A DNA stretch of 64,000 nucleotides, from positions 434,001 to 498,000 of the forward strand of contig NC_060203.1 of assembly GCF_020623625.1 (NCBI RefSeq). Direction: 5' to 3'. Position numbers and translations under genes: made by a program. Of this stretch, positions 1 to 14,861 are shown piece by piece. The notes beneath the pieces were generated by a model. That model ran no database searches. It was not told the origin of the DNA and saw only the letters and a list, made by a program, of their open reading frames with translations. This stretch comes from Saccharomycodes ludwigii (lineage: Eukaryota > Ascomycota > Saccharomycetes > Saccharomycodales > Saccharomycodaceae). Numbering within the stretch: position 1 is the first letter of the stretch; every line of letters starts with the position of its first letter.

Positions 1-2573
<2,573 letters not shown>

Positions 2574-2941
2574 TTAACTTTATAGGAGCCCTTTTTTAAA
2601 AAGAAAATGAAGAAAAATATTTAAGTGATATGGCAATCATTACAAGAGCCCAATTTTTTTTTTTTTTTTCCCTCTTCCTTTCTTTTTTTCTTTCTTTTTT
2701 TCCCCTCCCCGCTTTGTACGTTTAAACATATATAGTTTAGTACCATTGTACTCTACAATTTCCCCCAATATAATTATTAATGTAACAATATCACTCACAT
2801 TATGCATTTTTTTTCTTTCTTTTTTTCTTTTTTTTTTCTTTCCAAAAAAAAAAAAAAGTCTATACGTATGTTCACATTTATTTTCTTCAAATCTCTGATC
2901 ATTTAATTGTCTATTTAATACAAATTTTATTAAATCATGCA
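2574..2941. other. Convergent intergenic region SFL1/ARP8
   Basis: Pyrimidine-rich tracts (about 2654-2705), T-rich stretches (about 2808-2840) and an A13 run near 2843 serve the 3' ends of two convergent genes. I see no other gene or site. Confidence 0.6.
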
Positions 2942-5427
2942 CTAATATTCAAAAATACATTTATATTGTAAAACCCTACTTCCAAGGGCATCCCAATCTT
3001 TTTGAGTAATGTACAATTCTTCAACTAGTTTAATATTAGCTAAAACAGTCCCACCTTTCCAAGCGGCAATGATTGGATCTGTTGGCGAAGGTATGACATT
3101 GACACCTAACACAATTTCTTCTTCTTGGTCAGTACTATTACTATTTGCGTTACCACTATTATTGCTACCTGCTATAGTCTGATCGTTTGATAATTTTTTA
3201 TACCACGCTTCCAATATATCGTTAATCATGTTTCTAATCAATTCATCCCCTTTATTTTCATTGTTGTTAGCAGGGTTGTCATTATTACTGTTTGTCATAC
3301 TATGGTTATTACCATCCGATGATGTTTCTGTATTATTACGAACTATGCTGGTAGCATTGGTGCTGGAATCCCCAGTAGTGTTCCCCATGGTCAATTCATT
3401 TTGAATGTTTTTCAATCGTGAATGTAGTTTTTTCAACATATTGGGAAATAAATTTGAAGCCAAGATTCTTGGCCTATAAATATTAATTCTATCCGTTAAT
3501 ATGGAATTCAAACTAGGAAACAAGGATCCGCCACCGACAATTAAAATATTATTGTAATAAATTTTTAATTTGGAAAATTGATTAGATTCAATGCATGCGT
3601 TTAAAATACTTTCCACAATTGCCTTTTCCAAAGGAGTATAATTCCCCCGTGTGTTACAATTTTTGGCAGTGATCAAATTGTTTTCACTGTTATTATTTTG
3701 ACCAACAACATTTTCGTTCTCTTCTTCAGTATCTCCACCGCCATTGCCACTAATCGCATTATTGTTATTACCAAATGTTGAAGTTACTGTATTCTTAAAT
3801 GTTGGATCAGTACCAATTAACATATTTAAGGCCTTCTCAACAATATCATAGTCCGTATCCATATCGCAATACAATCCACTGCCATTACCGCAACAGTTAA
3901 GCTGAGAGGTGGAAGTTGGATTGTTTGGAAGATTTGTATAAACATCTTTGCTTGTAGTATAAATATCTTTCAAAGCCGGACCCGATTCATCATTTTTTTC
4001 ATGCAAAAGCCTAATTAATCCAGGGTAAAAATAACACATTGGCGCAGTAATAACTTCATCAAATATCTTGAAATCGGCCTTCAAACTTTTCCCTGTTCCA
4101 TCAGCGCCATTGTTTTTATCATCCTCGGTGAATTTAACTGCATTATTAAATAATTGCACAGTAACATTTGCATCTTCAAAAGTACAATACTCTTTTTTTA
4201 AAGTCTCAATCAACAAGTTACTATTTCTAGAAATAGCATTTAATTCCAACTCAATGGGAAATTTCATTTCTTTTAAAAAATTTCCAAAGATTTTAGTAAT
4301 ATCATCATCACCATAGTTTAAAACAATTTCGCTTTGAGGAACAATCGCGCCATCTAATAAGCAACTAATCTTGGTCTTTGTAGCACCGATATCAACAATA
4401 CACGAACTTTGACTAATACCGCAACCATAGGTTGTGGCTACGCTTTCTTGAATAATGGCCACGGACTTTAACCGTAGTTCATTTAGTAATAGGGAAATTA
4501 AAGTTTCCACATATATTTTGTCATATAGATCAGGAACAATCAAGATACATTTATATTTATTGCTCCAGTTAGACTGATTACCCAACTTTAACAAGTTGGT
4601 AAAGCAATATTTAAATAATAGATAAATATCACCTAGTAACAGCTGGAAAGAATGTTTGTAGTAGGGGTCGGATAAATTAAAACTGGTACTTAGACTTTTT
4701 GTATTATCATTAAAGGGATACCTAATGTCATATTTCTTAGGATCGCACAACTTGGCTTCATCACCAAAAAATATTGCGCTACTATCAGTGTTAATCCACT
4801 TTGGTCTATGAATATCATTTTCAGGAGATATCTCTGCTACTTCAACGCTTTTGTTAAACGATAAAACCTGATTTTTAGCATCATTAGGAACTTTTCTTTT
4901 ATAATATCTCATCCTCTCCAAGAAATTTTGTCTAATTTCCTTCTGTAATATCTTATATTCAGGATCGCCTCTTATATCAAAATCTAAGGTGTTATAAGAA
5001 CTACAGCTGTTTTTTAAAGAAGCTATGCAGTTTTCTACAATATGAGGGGTTTCATCATTAGAGAACCCGATTTTCAAAAATCTGGAACCAGGATTAATAA
5101 CAATAGCAGGCAAGTTGTCAGTATTATTATTGTCTCCATTGGTGGTATTGGAGTTAGTACTAGTATTTCTTAAGGCTTTTCTTTCCCTCAATGCAAATAT
5201 TTGATCATCGTTTCTAATATAGTTGCTCGAATAATTTTTTTGGTTGATTAAACTGACAGTTTTAATAAAGCCATAAGAAGCCACGCTTTCATTGTCTATT
5301 TTTTCAATGCCGATTTTCTTGATTTTTTTGGAAAACTCCTCAGCAGCTTTAATACGTCCTAACCTTCTTTTTTCTAGCAAATGTGTGGGAACCTTTTTCG
5401 AATTATTGTTAGTAGAGTTGTTAGATC

Positions 5428-5470
<43 letters not shown>

Positions 5471-5863
5471 GGCATTTTCAATTTTATCATTTGTGAGTTT
5501 GTTACTACTATTAGAGGTAGCGTTGCGATTACTAGTATCTTTACCGTTACCAGTGGTACTAGTGGTTTGTCTATGTAATATTTGTTTTTTCAAAGGTGTT
5601 TTACCATTGGTAATACCATTACTGACATCGATACCAGTGGCAACAATTGAATTAGAACTAACTGGCGATAAGGAAAGGGGTGTATTATTTATAGAAGAAT
5701 CATCAGCACCCATATCTATATCTATTTCATCATCATTATCGTTATTTTCTTCAGATTCGTTGATTACTTCATCATATTCCATATTAGTATCACCAATGGC
5801 ATCTTTTGCAGCATTAGTATTATTGCCTTTTTTGGGAGTAGAATCGGAAGAAATGGCTGCCAT
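2942..5863 (-). CDS. ARP8: Actin-related protein Arp8, INO80 complex subunit
   Basis: A 973-residue protein with an actin fold, slightly longer than S. cerevisiae Arp8 (about 881). The first 250 residues are an acidic, N/S-rich extension with a poly-Asn run, then a basic segment (HLLEKRRLGRIKAAEEFSKK, 161-180) of the type seen in Arp8 N-termini. Actin motifs follow: PAIVINPGSRFLKIGFSN (252-269, phosphate 1), CIVDIGATKTKIS (488-500, phosphate 2) and ILIVGGGSLFPSL (adenosine motif, roughly residue 775). Long N/S-rich insertions separate the core blocks. The C-terminus ends in WKGGTVLANIKLVEELYI and CIFEY, typical of Arp8. In the family it acts in the nucleus with Arp4 and actin on the Ino80 HSA region, sensing nucleosomes and linker DNA. 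The ATG at 5863 is the first in frame. Confidence 0.96.
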
Positions 5864-7966
5864 TTTCGTGTGTAGATGTTTGTGTTTTTTTCCCCTTCTT
5901 TCTTTCTTTCTTTCTTTCTTTCCTTTCTATTTATTTTAGCCTTTTATATTTTCAATTGGACTAGGAGTATTATCGTTTATTTATTTATTTTTTTTAACTT
6001 GTTTTGACCAAGAAAGTAAATTTACTTGGAAATTAAGTTAACTAATAACTGCTCACATTTTTTTTTCTTTTAATTTATTTTTTTTTCTTTTTTTTAACTA
6101 TGATAGTTTAACATTATAGAACAAAATATATATATATATTTATAACTGAATAGAGAAATGTGATATATAAATCATTCTATACGAAACCCTAATTCAGGGC
6201 AAAGTGTTAATATTCAGGGGGAGCGGTGGCAATAGAAATATATAAATAACAAAGCAAATCAAAATAAAGTTCAGCGGCTAAAGAACTGCTTATTATTACA
6301 TTTTTTTAAATATTTATTCACTATTCATTATTCATAATTATATAACATTTAATTTTCAGTTAATTAAAAGGAAAAAAAAAAAAAAGAATATTAAATTGAA
6401 TAGGGTATTCGGGCTGTCCGTACACGTTAATTATTGGAATAACTTAAAACACCTTCATTATTAAAAAAAAAAAAAATCTTAATTACTAAAATTTATGAGA
6501 AATAACATCTTTTGCCGCCATTCTCTTTCTCCGTCTTCCCCCTTAACAAAAAAAAAAAAAAAAAAAAAAAATATCTCAATATATTACAGCAACATATTAC
6601 AATTAATTTTAAATATACTGAATGTTATTTGGTCCGAATGTCATGCATAAGTTGCAAGTGGAAAAAAAATGACCCTCTCTTTCTCCGCAATTAAACCAAA
6701 ATTTAAAATTTGGGCTCCAAAGAAAAAAAAAAAAAAAAAAAAAAAAAATTACCTCGGATCAATACATCACATTATACGAAAAAGCATTAAGCCGAAGGCA
6801 TATAAGGGAACGCAATGTAACAATTTGGTTAATAGTGGCAGTGATAATTCGCAGTCTTAATGATGGCAGAGTAGCTGGAAGTGTTTAATAACCTTTTACA
6901 AATAACTTGTCCTACAGAAAAATAAATTGAGCGGATAGAATACTTTGGATAATCACTTTTGTTTGCCGGATATTGACTTCAAGAACAACAACACAAAAAA
7001 AAAAAGGTAAAAATAAAAGCAAGGGAGATAAAAAAAAAAAAAAAAAAAGATTTTAGATCTGTATATGTGTATATATGCATAGACATAGATAATATGTTAG
7101 GTACCCGAACATCATTTCGTTTTGCTTACTTTCCAGACAGATAACCGTGTCCTTTTATTATTATTAATTTTTTTTTTTTTTATAGAATTCTTTTTGCCTA
7201 AGAAATATACCAGTAAAAGCATATGAAATAGGCTCAACTGTAACTCAAAAATCACTTAATGTTATACCTTAACGTTAAATGGGCGAGAGGAAGCGGAAGA
7301 AGGAAAAGATTAAAAAAAGTTGAATAAAATAAATAAACAAATATTTGTTTTTCTTTTTTTTAAAAAAAAAATAAAAAAAAAGGACAAGCGATTAAAAAAC
7401 AAAAAAAAGCACATAAACAATGAAATTATACGTGATTAGATTATGATGATTTTGATTTAAACCTTATATCCAAATCATGGAAAACTAAATCAAAATAACA
7501 AACTGCCGAAGTTAAAAAAATAAAAAATGTAATTTAGAAAAATTGGAAAAAAAAATATCATAAATATATACATATATAAATGAATTAAATTCAAGTATTA
7601 ATTCAGATTTGTTCTTAGTTTTACCTTTCAAATATATATTTTTCTTTTTTTTCTCTCTCCCTTTCTTTCTATTCTTATCCATTTTTTTGTATCTGTATTT
7701 TATATATATATATATATATATATTTTCTCTCTCCTACATTTAACTGAATTCATCTTTCTCCCCTCATTATTTTAAGTCTTGTGTAAAATTCCTTTAAACC
7801 ATACTTTTTTAATTTAATTTTATTATTAATATATATATTTAACAGTTTATTTTTAATAATTACTAATATTTTCTAACATACTTGTTTGTTCTATAGAAAA
7901 GAAAAAATCAAACAAACAATAAATAAATAAATAAACAAAACACCCTATATTAACATAGCACCCAAA
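5864..7966. other. 2.1-kb divergent intergenic region ARP8/LSC1 without a gene
   Basis: This is the longest gap in the window. Many A/T homopolymers (for example near 6549-6570 and 6723-6748), a CTTT repeat at about 5898-5925 and a (TA)n run near 7701-7722 alternate with more complex stretches at about 6180-6240, 6400-6440 and 6760-6990. Open frames here are short and mostly poly-Lys artefacts of A tracts. A YCCGTACAC element lies at 6417-6425. No tRNA B box or protein motif was found. It must contain both promoters but is far larger than they need. Confidence 0.6.
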
Positions 7967-8944
7967 ATGTTCAGACAATCCGCTAAACAATTAGTTAAAA
8001 GATACTATTCTCGTCCAACAGTTCCATATGACCAAACCATTAAGAATTTGAGTTTAAAAGAAGGGGACAAAGTTATTATTCAAGGTTTCACTGGTAAGCA
8101 GGCCACTTTCCATTCTAAGTTATCCTTAGAGTATGGTACTAATATTGTTGGTGGTACCAATCCAAAGAAGGCTGGCCAAACCCATTTGGGTAAGCCAGTT
8201 TATGCTACTGTTGATGAGGCAGTCAATGATACTGGTGCTACTGTCACTGGTATTTTTGTTCCACCTCCAATTGCTGCTAGTGCCGTCAAAGAAGCTATCG
8301 AGGCCGAAGTTCCATTAATTATCACTGTTACTGAAGGTATTCCTCAACAGGAGATGGTTTACATTTCCGAAATGTTGAAATCTCAAACTAAATCCAGATT
8401 AGTGGGTCCAAATTGTCCAGGTATTTTGAATCCAGGTGCTAAAGTCAGAGTTGGTATTCAACCTACTTCAATTTTTTCACCAGGTAAGATTGGTATCGTT
8501 TCTAAGAGTGGTACTTTAACTTATGAAGCTGTTCAACAAACTACTCAAGCTGGATTGGGTCAATCTTTAGTTATTGGTATGGGTGGTGATGCTTTCCCAG
8601 GTACCGATTTCATCGATGCCTTGAAATATTTCAGAGATGATCCACAAACTGAAGGTATTATTTTATTGGGTGAAATTGGTGGTGCCGCTGAAGTCGAAGC
8701 TGCCGAATTTTTAAAGGAATTTAACTCTGGTCCAAACAAGATGCCAGTTGCTTCCTTTATTGCTGGTGAAGTTGCTAGTACATTGAAAGGTGTGCGTTGT
8801 GGTCATGCCGGTGCCATTGTCAGTGGTTCTAGTTCTACTGCTGCTTACAAAAAGAAGGCTTTGAGAGATGCTGGTATTGATGTTGTTGAATCTCCAGGTT
8901 TCTTGGGTGAAGCTTTATTGAAACAATTCAGGGAAAAGAAATGA
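7967..8944 (+). CDS. LSC1: Succinyl-CoA ligase alpha subunit, mitochondrial
   Basis: A 325-residue protein, against about 329 in S. cerevisiae. It begins with a short basic, hydroxylated presequence ([15 protein letters not shown]) suited to mitochondrial import. The CoA-binding block [11 protein letters not shown] (40-50) and [15 protein letters not shown] follow, and the active-site phosphohistidine is His280 in [10 protein letters not shown]. With the beta subunit Lsc2 it converts succinyl-CoA to succinate with ATP formation in the TCA cycle. Codons are strongly biased (Gly almost always GGT, frequent TTG and GCT), more so than in most neighbours, suggesting high expression. The ATG at 7967 follows an A-rich leader of AAAT repeats. 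Confidence 0.98.
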   Translation: MFRQSAKQLVKRYYSRPTVPYDQTIKNLSLKEGDKVIIQGFTGKQATFHSKLSLEYGTNIVGGTNPKKAGQTHLGKPVYATVDEAVNDTGATVTGIFVPPPIAASAVKEAIEAEVPLIITVTEGIPQQEMVYISEMLKSQTKSRLVGPNCPGILNPGAKVRVGIQPTSIFSPGKIGIVSKSGTLTYEAVQQTTQAGLGQSLVIGMGGDAFPGTDFIDALKYFRDDPQTEGIILLGEIGGAAEVEAAEFLKEFNSGPNKMPVASFIAGEVASTLKGVRCGHAGAIVSGSSSTAAYKKKALRDAGIDVVESPGFLGEALLKQFREKK

Positions 8945-9251
8945 AAAAGGATGGTTTTTCTTTCTGATTATGATGATACGTAAATAGTTTTCCTTTTTTT
9001 TTTTTTTTTTTTTTTCCTTTTTTTTTTTTTTCAATTTTAAAATTCAGTTATTATTATATATTTGTTGTAAGTTCGACTAGATCTATAATATTAAGTATTA
9101 TTCGTTTACTATATAAGCACAAAAATCAATGGAAATATCACGAGAAACGTAATTATTTTTTTTTTTTTTTTTTTTTTTTTTTCAGTGAATAGATTAGCGG
9201 ATACCGTGGACCCCCTGGATAAAGTATACAACGGACAATCAAAATTATTGT

Positions 9252-9299
<48 letters not shown>

Positions 9300-9501
9300 A
9301 CCATTTCTTTTTTTTTTTTTTTTTTTTTTCTCTTTTCTTTTATTTATTTTTATAATATAATATAACAATAATTTCGACTTTCCATAAAGCCTTTGACTAA
9401 TATTTTATTATTTCCACAGTTTCAAAAAAAAAAAATACAGTCAAACTGTCTAAAATACAACTTTAACATACACATATATATATATATCCGTGTCTTCAGC
9501 A
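8945..9501. other. Intergenic region LSC1/PNO1, left edge of an inferred inversion
   Basis: T tracts sit at 8994-9015, 9018-9031, 9156-9182 (27 nt), 9255-9298 (44 nt) and 9308-9329. Between them, 9183-9254 is non-repetitive and contains a CCCCT stress-element core at 9212-9216. The S. cerevisiae gene order breaks here. Confidence 0.6.
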
Positions 9502-10338
9502 ATGGTTGCCCCTACAGCTATTAAAAAAACTTTTAGAGATGCTTTATTAAGTGAACCTACAGCAAATTCACAGCCACTTTCTAGGATTGTTGGTACAGAC
9601 AATACAAAACCTGTTGAACAAAGTGATGATGAAGATGATGATTTATTAATAGATAATGATACCAGTAATGACAACCATAATGAGCAAATGGACATAGACC
9701 AACAAAAAGGTCAAAACAAGAATGTAGTATTCGACGAAGAGGGTAAACCCAGATTTACCTCTGCTGCTAATAAAACTGATAATAAAATTAAATTAGAATC
9801 CAGAAAAATACCCGTTCCGCCACATAGAATGACTCCATTGAAGAACAATTGGACCAAAATCTATCCACCACTCGTTGATCATTTGAAATTACAAGTTCGT
9901 ATGAATTTGAAAAGCAAATCTGTAGAATTAAGAACAAACCCTAAATTCACTACTGATCCAGGTGCATTACAAAAAGGTGCAGATTTTATTAAAGCTTTTA
10001 CTTTGGGGTTTGACTTGGACGATTCCATCGCTTTGTTAAGGTTAGACGATTTATATATTGAAACTTTTGAAATTAAAGACGTTAAGACATTAAACGGAGA
10101 CCATTTAAGTAGAGCCATTGGTCGTATTGCTGGGAAAGACGGTAAAACTAAATTTGCTATTGAGAATGCTACAAGAACAAGAATTGTTTTGGCTGACTCT
10201 AAAATCCATATTTTGGGTGGCTTCACCCATATTAGAATGGCCAGAGAAGCTGTGGTAAGTTTGATTTTAGGTAGTCCACCAGGTAAGGTTTATGGTAATT
10301 TACGTACAGTGGCATCAAGATTAAAAGAACGTTATTGA
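9502..10338 (+). CDS. PNO1: Pno1/Dim2, KH-domain factor of 18S rRNA maturation
   Basis: A 278-residue protein, near-identical in its C-terminal 180 residues to yeast Pno1. The start is the ATG at 9502 ([11 protein letters not shown]), aligning with the S. cerevisiae N-terminus; the four codons upstream begin with GTG and are not used. An acidic N-terminal third (EDDDDLLID type) precedes two KH-like folds, with [19 protein letters not shown] and [16 protein letters not shown] in the second and the invariant ending VASRLKERY. In yeast it binds pre-40S particles near the 3' end of 18S rRNA, recruits the dimethylase Dim1 and restrains Nob1 cleavage. It is on the plus strand here, opposite to S. 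cerevisiae relative to LSC1, as part of the inverted block. Confidence 0.98.
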   Translation: MVAPTAIKKTFRDALLSEPTANSQPLSRIVGTDNTKPVEQSDDEDDDLLIDNDTSNDNHNEQMDIDQQKGQNKNVVFDEEGKPRFTSAANKTDNKIKLESRKIPVPPHRMTPLKNNWTKIYPPLVDHLKLQVRMNLKSKSVELRTNPKFTTDPGALQKGADFIKAFTLGFDLDDSIALLRLDDLYIETFEIKDVKTLNGDHLSRAIGRIAGKDGKTKFAIENATRTRIVLADSKIHILGGFTHIRMAREAVVSLILGSPPGKVYGNLRTVASRLKERY

Positions 10339-10852
10339 ATTCTTAAATGCGCGGATGCTGGATAAGTTTCTATTTGTATAATATTATTGATACTACTAAG
10401 AACCGGGCATGTTCATATATTAACATCTAGTATTAAAAAGGAAAAAAAAAAAAAAAAAAAAAAACTTTTATTTCAACATTTTCTTTCTTTCTTGTTATTT
10501 TATAGTAAAGTATGTAATCCATCTCTACATTCTTTTTTTTATTAAACGGTTGCAGTTTAAATCAATTTTTTTGGGCTTTGGTATTGGTTTATTTTTCTAC
10601 AATTCCTAAAAAACTGACGCGATGAACAAATTCTTTACGCTTATTTTACATGATTTATCTTGGAGAAAAGAAAAAATTTAGACTTTTACTTTTTTTTTAA
10701 TGCATTTCCTTTTTGTATGGGAAAAAAAAAGTTACCTGTTTATTTTTAACTTTAAATCCTAAAAATAATCTTCATGTAGAATGTTCTTTTTAATAAAATT
10801 CAATGTACAGATAAAGTAGATAAAAATAAAGGCAGTGGTAAATTCTAAGATA
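10339..10852. other. Intergenic region PNO1/ELG1
   Basis: Contains an A23 run at 10442-10464 and otherwise AT-rich sequence with the ELG1 promoter. No further gene or motif was recognised. Confidence 0.55.
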
Positions 10853-13480
10853 ATGGTTGTCTCAAAAAAAAAGGTGAGAAATATAGATGATTTGTTTGAA
10901 CCGAGAGTTAAAAGGACCAAGCCTGATAATTTTATTGAGCAAAATACACCATCCGATGAAATCTATGTTTCTAGCACTAGTACCCCATTGTTTATCGAAG
11001 TAAATAGTACAGTTGATGCAGCTAATACTGTTGTAAACACTACTGATCTTAACCCTAATACGCAGGACACATTGGACCTCGAATTGTCTTCTCCATTGAT
11101 GATAGAGGAGAATGACTTAATGCCAAAAGAAAAAACAGAACAAAAATCCAGCCAAACGAAAACAATAAAAAATGACAAGACTGGTCCTATAACAGATCAG
11201 GAAGTCCTTAAAAGTAATTCCCATACTAATAATGATCACAATAATAAAATTTCTATCAAGGATATATTATCTTGTCAGAAAAAAAGAAAAACTGCATCCA
11301 TTACGAATGAAAAAGATATAATCGAAATTTTAGACGATACTAGTCAATTTCAGGATACAAATGTTTCCAAGTTCAACAGTGAAAACGTCGGATCTCATAA
11401 GAAAAAATTAATTACTTCACTTCTAAATGGTAATAATAGCACAACACTAACCGCATCTGAAAAACAACAAAAAAAAATAAAAATTCAAAATGCAAAAAAA
11501 AAATTAACGAGTATATTATCGGGGAATAGTGCCATAGAGTTCAAGAGATATAGTACTGTTTCAAAAGATGAACGAATGAAATTACCGTTATTCCCCAAAT
11601 TACAACATGTTGGATACACTTCCCAAATCTTCGATTATAATGGGATGAATAATGATTATTTAACATTTTTAGACAAAAAAAAAAGTGTAAAAGAATGTTT
11701 GCAAAAAGATGAAAATTTTGTTCACAATACATTGCCAGACCAGTATCTGGGAAACAAAGGGTCAACGTCAAGTACAAATCATGAAAAATATCCCATTAAT
11801 ATAAAACCTGAATGTTTTGAAAACATAACTTCGTTATGGTGTAATTATTTTAAACCGGAAAATGTTAGCGATTTATTGATCCCTAGAAAATTCGCTGATC
11901 ACTTTTTGGATTATTTGGAGAAAAGTTTTGATAAATTGAAAACTACAAATACTAGAAATAAACTGAAAAACAATTATAACAACAACAAGACTAACACAAC
12001 AACCGAATTTGACGACTTTATAGTTCCCGATGAGTTTTTATATGAGGAAATTAAGGAAAGTGGATGTGAGGGGAGTATAATTGATTATGTTCCGATAATC
12101 ATAGTTTACGGTGAAAATGTAGGGAAAAACGCATTAATTAGCACATGTTTAAAGGACTGTGATATTTTTGAAATAAACAGTGGTATCAATCGAGGTAAAA
12201 AAGATATTACGTCTACAGTTGTAGAGGCATCAACTTCATATTTTCTTAATCAGGAACAGATTACCTCCAACACTAATACTAACTTTGGCAACGACCTCAA
12301 TACTTTCACAACCAATACAGGAAAGCGTAGAGGAGTTATACTTTTCGATGATGTAGATGTACTAATAAAAGAGAATGATAAATTTTTTTGGAATTGTGTA
12401 GAAAAAGTTTTAGAAGTTAGCAGGAAACCGGTAATTTTAACATGTAGAGATATAAATTATATCCCAATGAACCTCCGGTACTGTTGTGAATTGGAAATGG
12501 GATTATTTGAAATACCTAAACCAGATGATGAACAATTAATTAAATATTGCCAATCTTCTTTGAATAAAAACAACATATCACTTCCAATAGAGGTTATAAC
12601 ATATTTGAACAAAAAATATCATTCTGATATCAGAAAAATTTTTATGGAATTACAATTCATATGCATGGGGAAGCAGTTTACAATACAGGAACAGCCCGAA
12701 AATTTAAGAGAGAGAAATGATGAAGGGTTAATCAGTTTACAAGACTATTCTGAGTTCCACAATAATCTCTCTTTAACTGATGTTTTGTCAAAAAATGTTG
12801 AAAATAAATCGAATTTGAGAAAAGCGACAGAGCTTATACAATTATCTAATGGGCAAGATCATTGTAAAATAAACCCAGACACTTTGATATGTTACATGAA
12901 AAGATACACAGATTATAATAATATGAACGCTTTGGAAGAGTATGAACTAAATATTGGAAAATATATTTATAAAGAATTGACTAGGCTCAATTATATTGAA
13001 GATTGGCGTGTTCCTGATAATTTTGTTCGCATGTTTGATAAATCAATGTTGTATTTAAGCAAAAAAGTAACTGATAGGCAAAAATTGTCGGAGCAGTACG
13101 GAAGGATTCAGAGAACTAGGTATTCTAAAAGGAAAAAATATGAACTTTTAAGGTATTTTGGAAGGCACAGCGAAAACTCGGACAGTGACAGGCTTTCTGA
13201 AAATTCAATGGATCAAGTTAAAACTGGAATTCTAATTGCTCATCCAGAAATTAGAGAATTGAAAACCTTTATTCTTCCTGCTATTTTAGAATTTGCCACA
13301 GTAGATGAAAACTCAAAAAATAAAAATATGCATCTATTTACCCATTTGAAAACTAAATTCCCCGAATGGAGTAAAAATGAAATTTTTGAGTACTTGTTGG
13401 AAAATAAGCTCCTAGAACCAGTGTGGTTCAATCATGACCCCAAAGATCTACTAAACGTTTATATAAATAGTAAAAAATAA
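10853..13480 (+). CDS. ELG1: Elg1, large subunit of the PCNA-unloading RFC-like complex
   Basis: An 875-residue protein, against about 791 in S. cerevisiae. The start is the ATG at 10853; six upstream in-frame codons begin with GTG. The N-terminal 230 residues are disordered and basic, with IIEILDD (about 156-162), which fits a SUMO-interacting motif, and ISIKDILSCQKKRK just before it. The AAA+ core contains a Walker A-like GENVGKNA (420-427) and a Walker B-like ILFDDVD (about 496-502). Both are degenerate: the usual S/T after GK is Asn. A C-terminal RFC-type region follows. With Rfc2-5 it unloads PCNA, especially SUMO-PCNA, from chromatin after replication. The ELG1-PNO1 pairing matches chromosome XV, which supports the identification despite low sequence conservation. 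Confidence 0.9.
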   Translation: MVVSKKKVRNIDDLFEPRVKRTKPDNFIEQNTPSDEIYVSSTSTPLFIEVNSTVDAANTVVNTTDLNPNTQDTLDLELSSPLMIEENDLMPKEKTEQKSSQTKTIKNDKTGPITDQEVLKSNSHTNNDHNNKISIKDILSCQKKRKTASITNEKDIIEILDDTSQFQDTNVSKFNSENVGSHKKKLITSLLNGNNSTTLTASEKQQKKIKIQNAKKKLTSILSGNSAIEFKRYSTVSKDERMKLPLFPKLQHVGYTSQIFDYNGMNNDYLTFLDKKKSVKECLQKDENFVHNTLPDQYLGNKGSTSSTNHEKYPINIKPECFENITSLWCNYFKPENVSDLLIPRKFADHFLDYLEKSFDKLKTTNTRNKLKNNYNNNKTNTTTEFDDFIVPDEFLYEEIKESGCEGSIIDYVPIIIVYGENVGKNALISTCLKDCDIFEINSGINRGKKDITSTVVEASTSYFLNQEQITSNTNTNFGNDLNTFTTNTGKRRGVILFDDVDVLIKENDKFFWNCVEKVLEVSRKPVILTCRDINYIPMNLRYCCELEMGLFEIPKPDDEQLIKYCQSSLNKNNISLPIEVITYLNKKYHSDIRKIFMELQFICMGKQFTIQEQPENLRERNDEGLISLQDYSEFHNNLSLTDVLSKNVENKSNLRKATELIQLSNGQDHCKINPDTLICYMKRYTDYNNMNALEEYELNIGKYIYKELTRLNYIEDWRVPDNFVRMFDKSMLYLSKKVTDRQKLSEQYGRIQRTRYSKRKKYELLRYFGRHSENSDSDRLSENSMDQVKTGILIAHPEIRELKTFILPAILEFATVDENSKNKNMHLFTHLKTKFPEWSKNEIFEYLLENKLLEPVWFNHDPKDLLNVYINSKK

Positions 13481-13514
13481 TCAGAGCTGTTCATTAGACG
13501 AAGATATAAGATCA

Positions 13515-14821
13515 CTACATAATTATTGGACGTGTTTTTAACCTACCTCCTTTAAAATTAGTTAAAGCTCTGTGCTTCAAATCAACAATTTGTAATATCC
13601 TCCAGGACTCTTCTATGTGCTTGGGTTTTATAGGGTTAACTGCGTTATCCGGACCATCAAATAGTCTTTTTCTTCTTTTCTTATTATAAGCATTGCTATC
13701 TCTTTCTCCTTCCTCATTATCGTAATCATAGTATCCATCATCAACGTCACTGTCATCCTGATCTGCTGCTTGTTTTTCATCTTTGATAATCTTACTTGAG
13801 TTGCTTTCGTGTTTCTTCCTCTTTTTATTGTTAGTATTATTATGATTATTTCTCTCCTTTTGTTTATTCATTCTTTCTTCTTTAGCCTTAACTTTCAAAG
13901 CAGTCTCAGTCAATGAACAAACAATCTCGAAGGTTAGAAATCCTAAAATATCAATAACATCATCATGCGGTTTACCTTCGGTTAAATGGTTCAAACCACT
14001 CCAATCTCTAAACCTTTTAGCCTTTCTAAAGGTAAAACTTGCTTGCCTACAATCACTCCAATGAACATATTCTTCCTTGGTCATATTTTTAGTTCTATCA
14101 TCTGCAATTTTCAACCTTTTCATGGTTTCTAAATGTGCTTCTCTTTCATCTTCGTCTTCATCATCAGCATCATTGTTATTATTCAAAGGCTGTTCGTTAA
14201 ACATAAATTGCAGTTCCCAAGGTAATTTAATTGTTGATTTTTTCAATTTGGTGGGTGCATTTTTATCTTTACCATCTTCTAACAAAACATCATCGCCAGC
14301 ACCATTATTCGGGTTATGCGTATCGTTACTACTGCCCCCAGGTCCACCACTGGTACCACCAAGGGATACATTGTTATCTTGGTCCTTGGCATTCTTCCGT
14401 AAATCTTTCCAACTTAAATACGTCCTTAATCTATTAACCTTAGCTTTATCATGTCTCATCAAGAAAATCACATCCTCAGGTAGGATATTCTTGGAGCCTC
14501 TACAATGGGCTGTCTGATTAGCCCTCATTAGAATTTCTATAACTTGACCCCTAACTATATCTTCAATCAATGATGTTGTTGAAATTGGAGGATCATTAGT
14601 TTCTCCACTAACAAACATCATTTGTTGAATTTCAACTCTGTATTTATATTTTGAGTCGTTTGGGCCACTAGAACTGGTAACAGTTGTAGAAATCGGGTTA
14701 TTATTACTGGTCATTTGTGTTATTTTAGTAGCTGCAATTGTTTTTAAAGTAGTGGTACTATTATTATTAGCATATGTAGGAGTTACAATGACCGTAGAGC
14801 ATGCGTTACTTTTAGCACTTG

Positions 14822-14861
<40 letters not shown>

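Noticed and set aside
6512-6860. Two overlapping short open frames with poly-Lys
   Set aside because: They are produced by A tracts, have no conserved features and no codon bias.
7443-7460. ATGATGA resembling a snoRNA C box
   Set aside because: No matching CTGA D box or terminal stem at a suitable distance.
9490-9501. Four extra codons at the PNO1 5' end beginning with GTG
   Set aside because: Yeast initiates at ATG, and the ATG at 9502 aligns with the known Pno1 N-terminus. The same reasoning moved ELG1 to 10853, DIT1 to 39347 and RPB7 to 42338.
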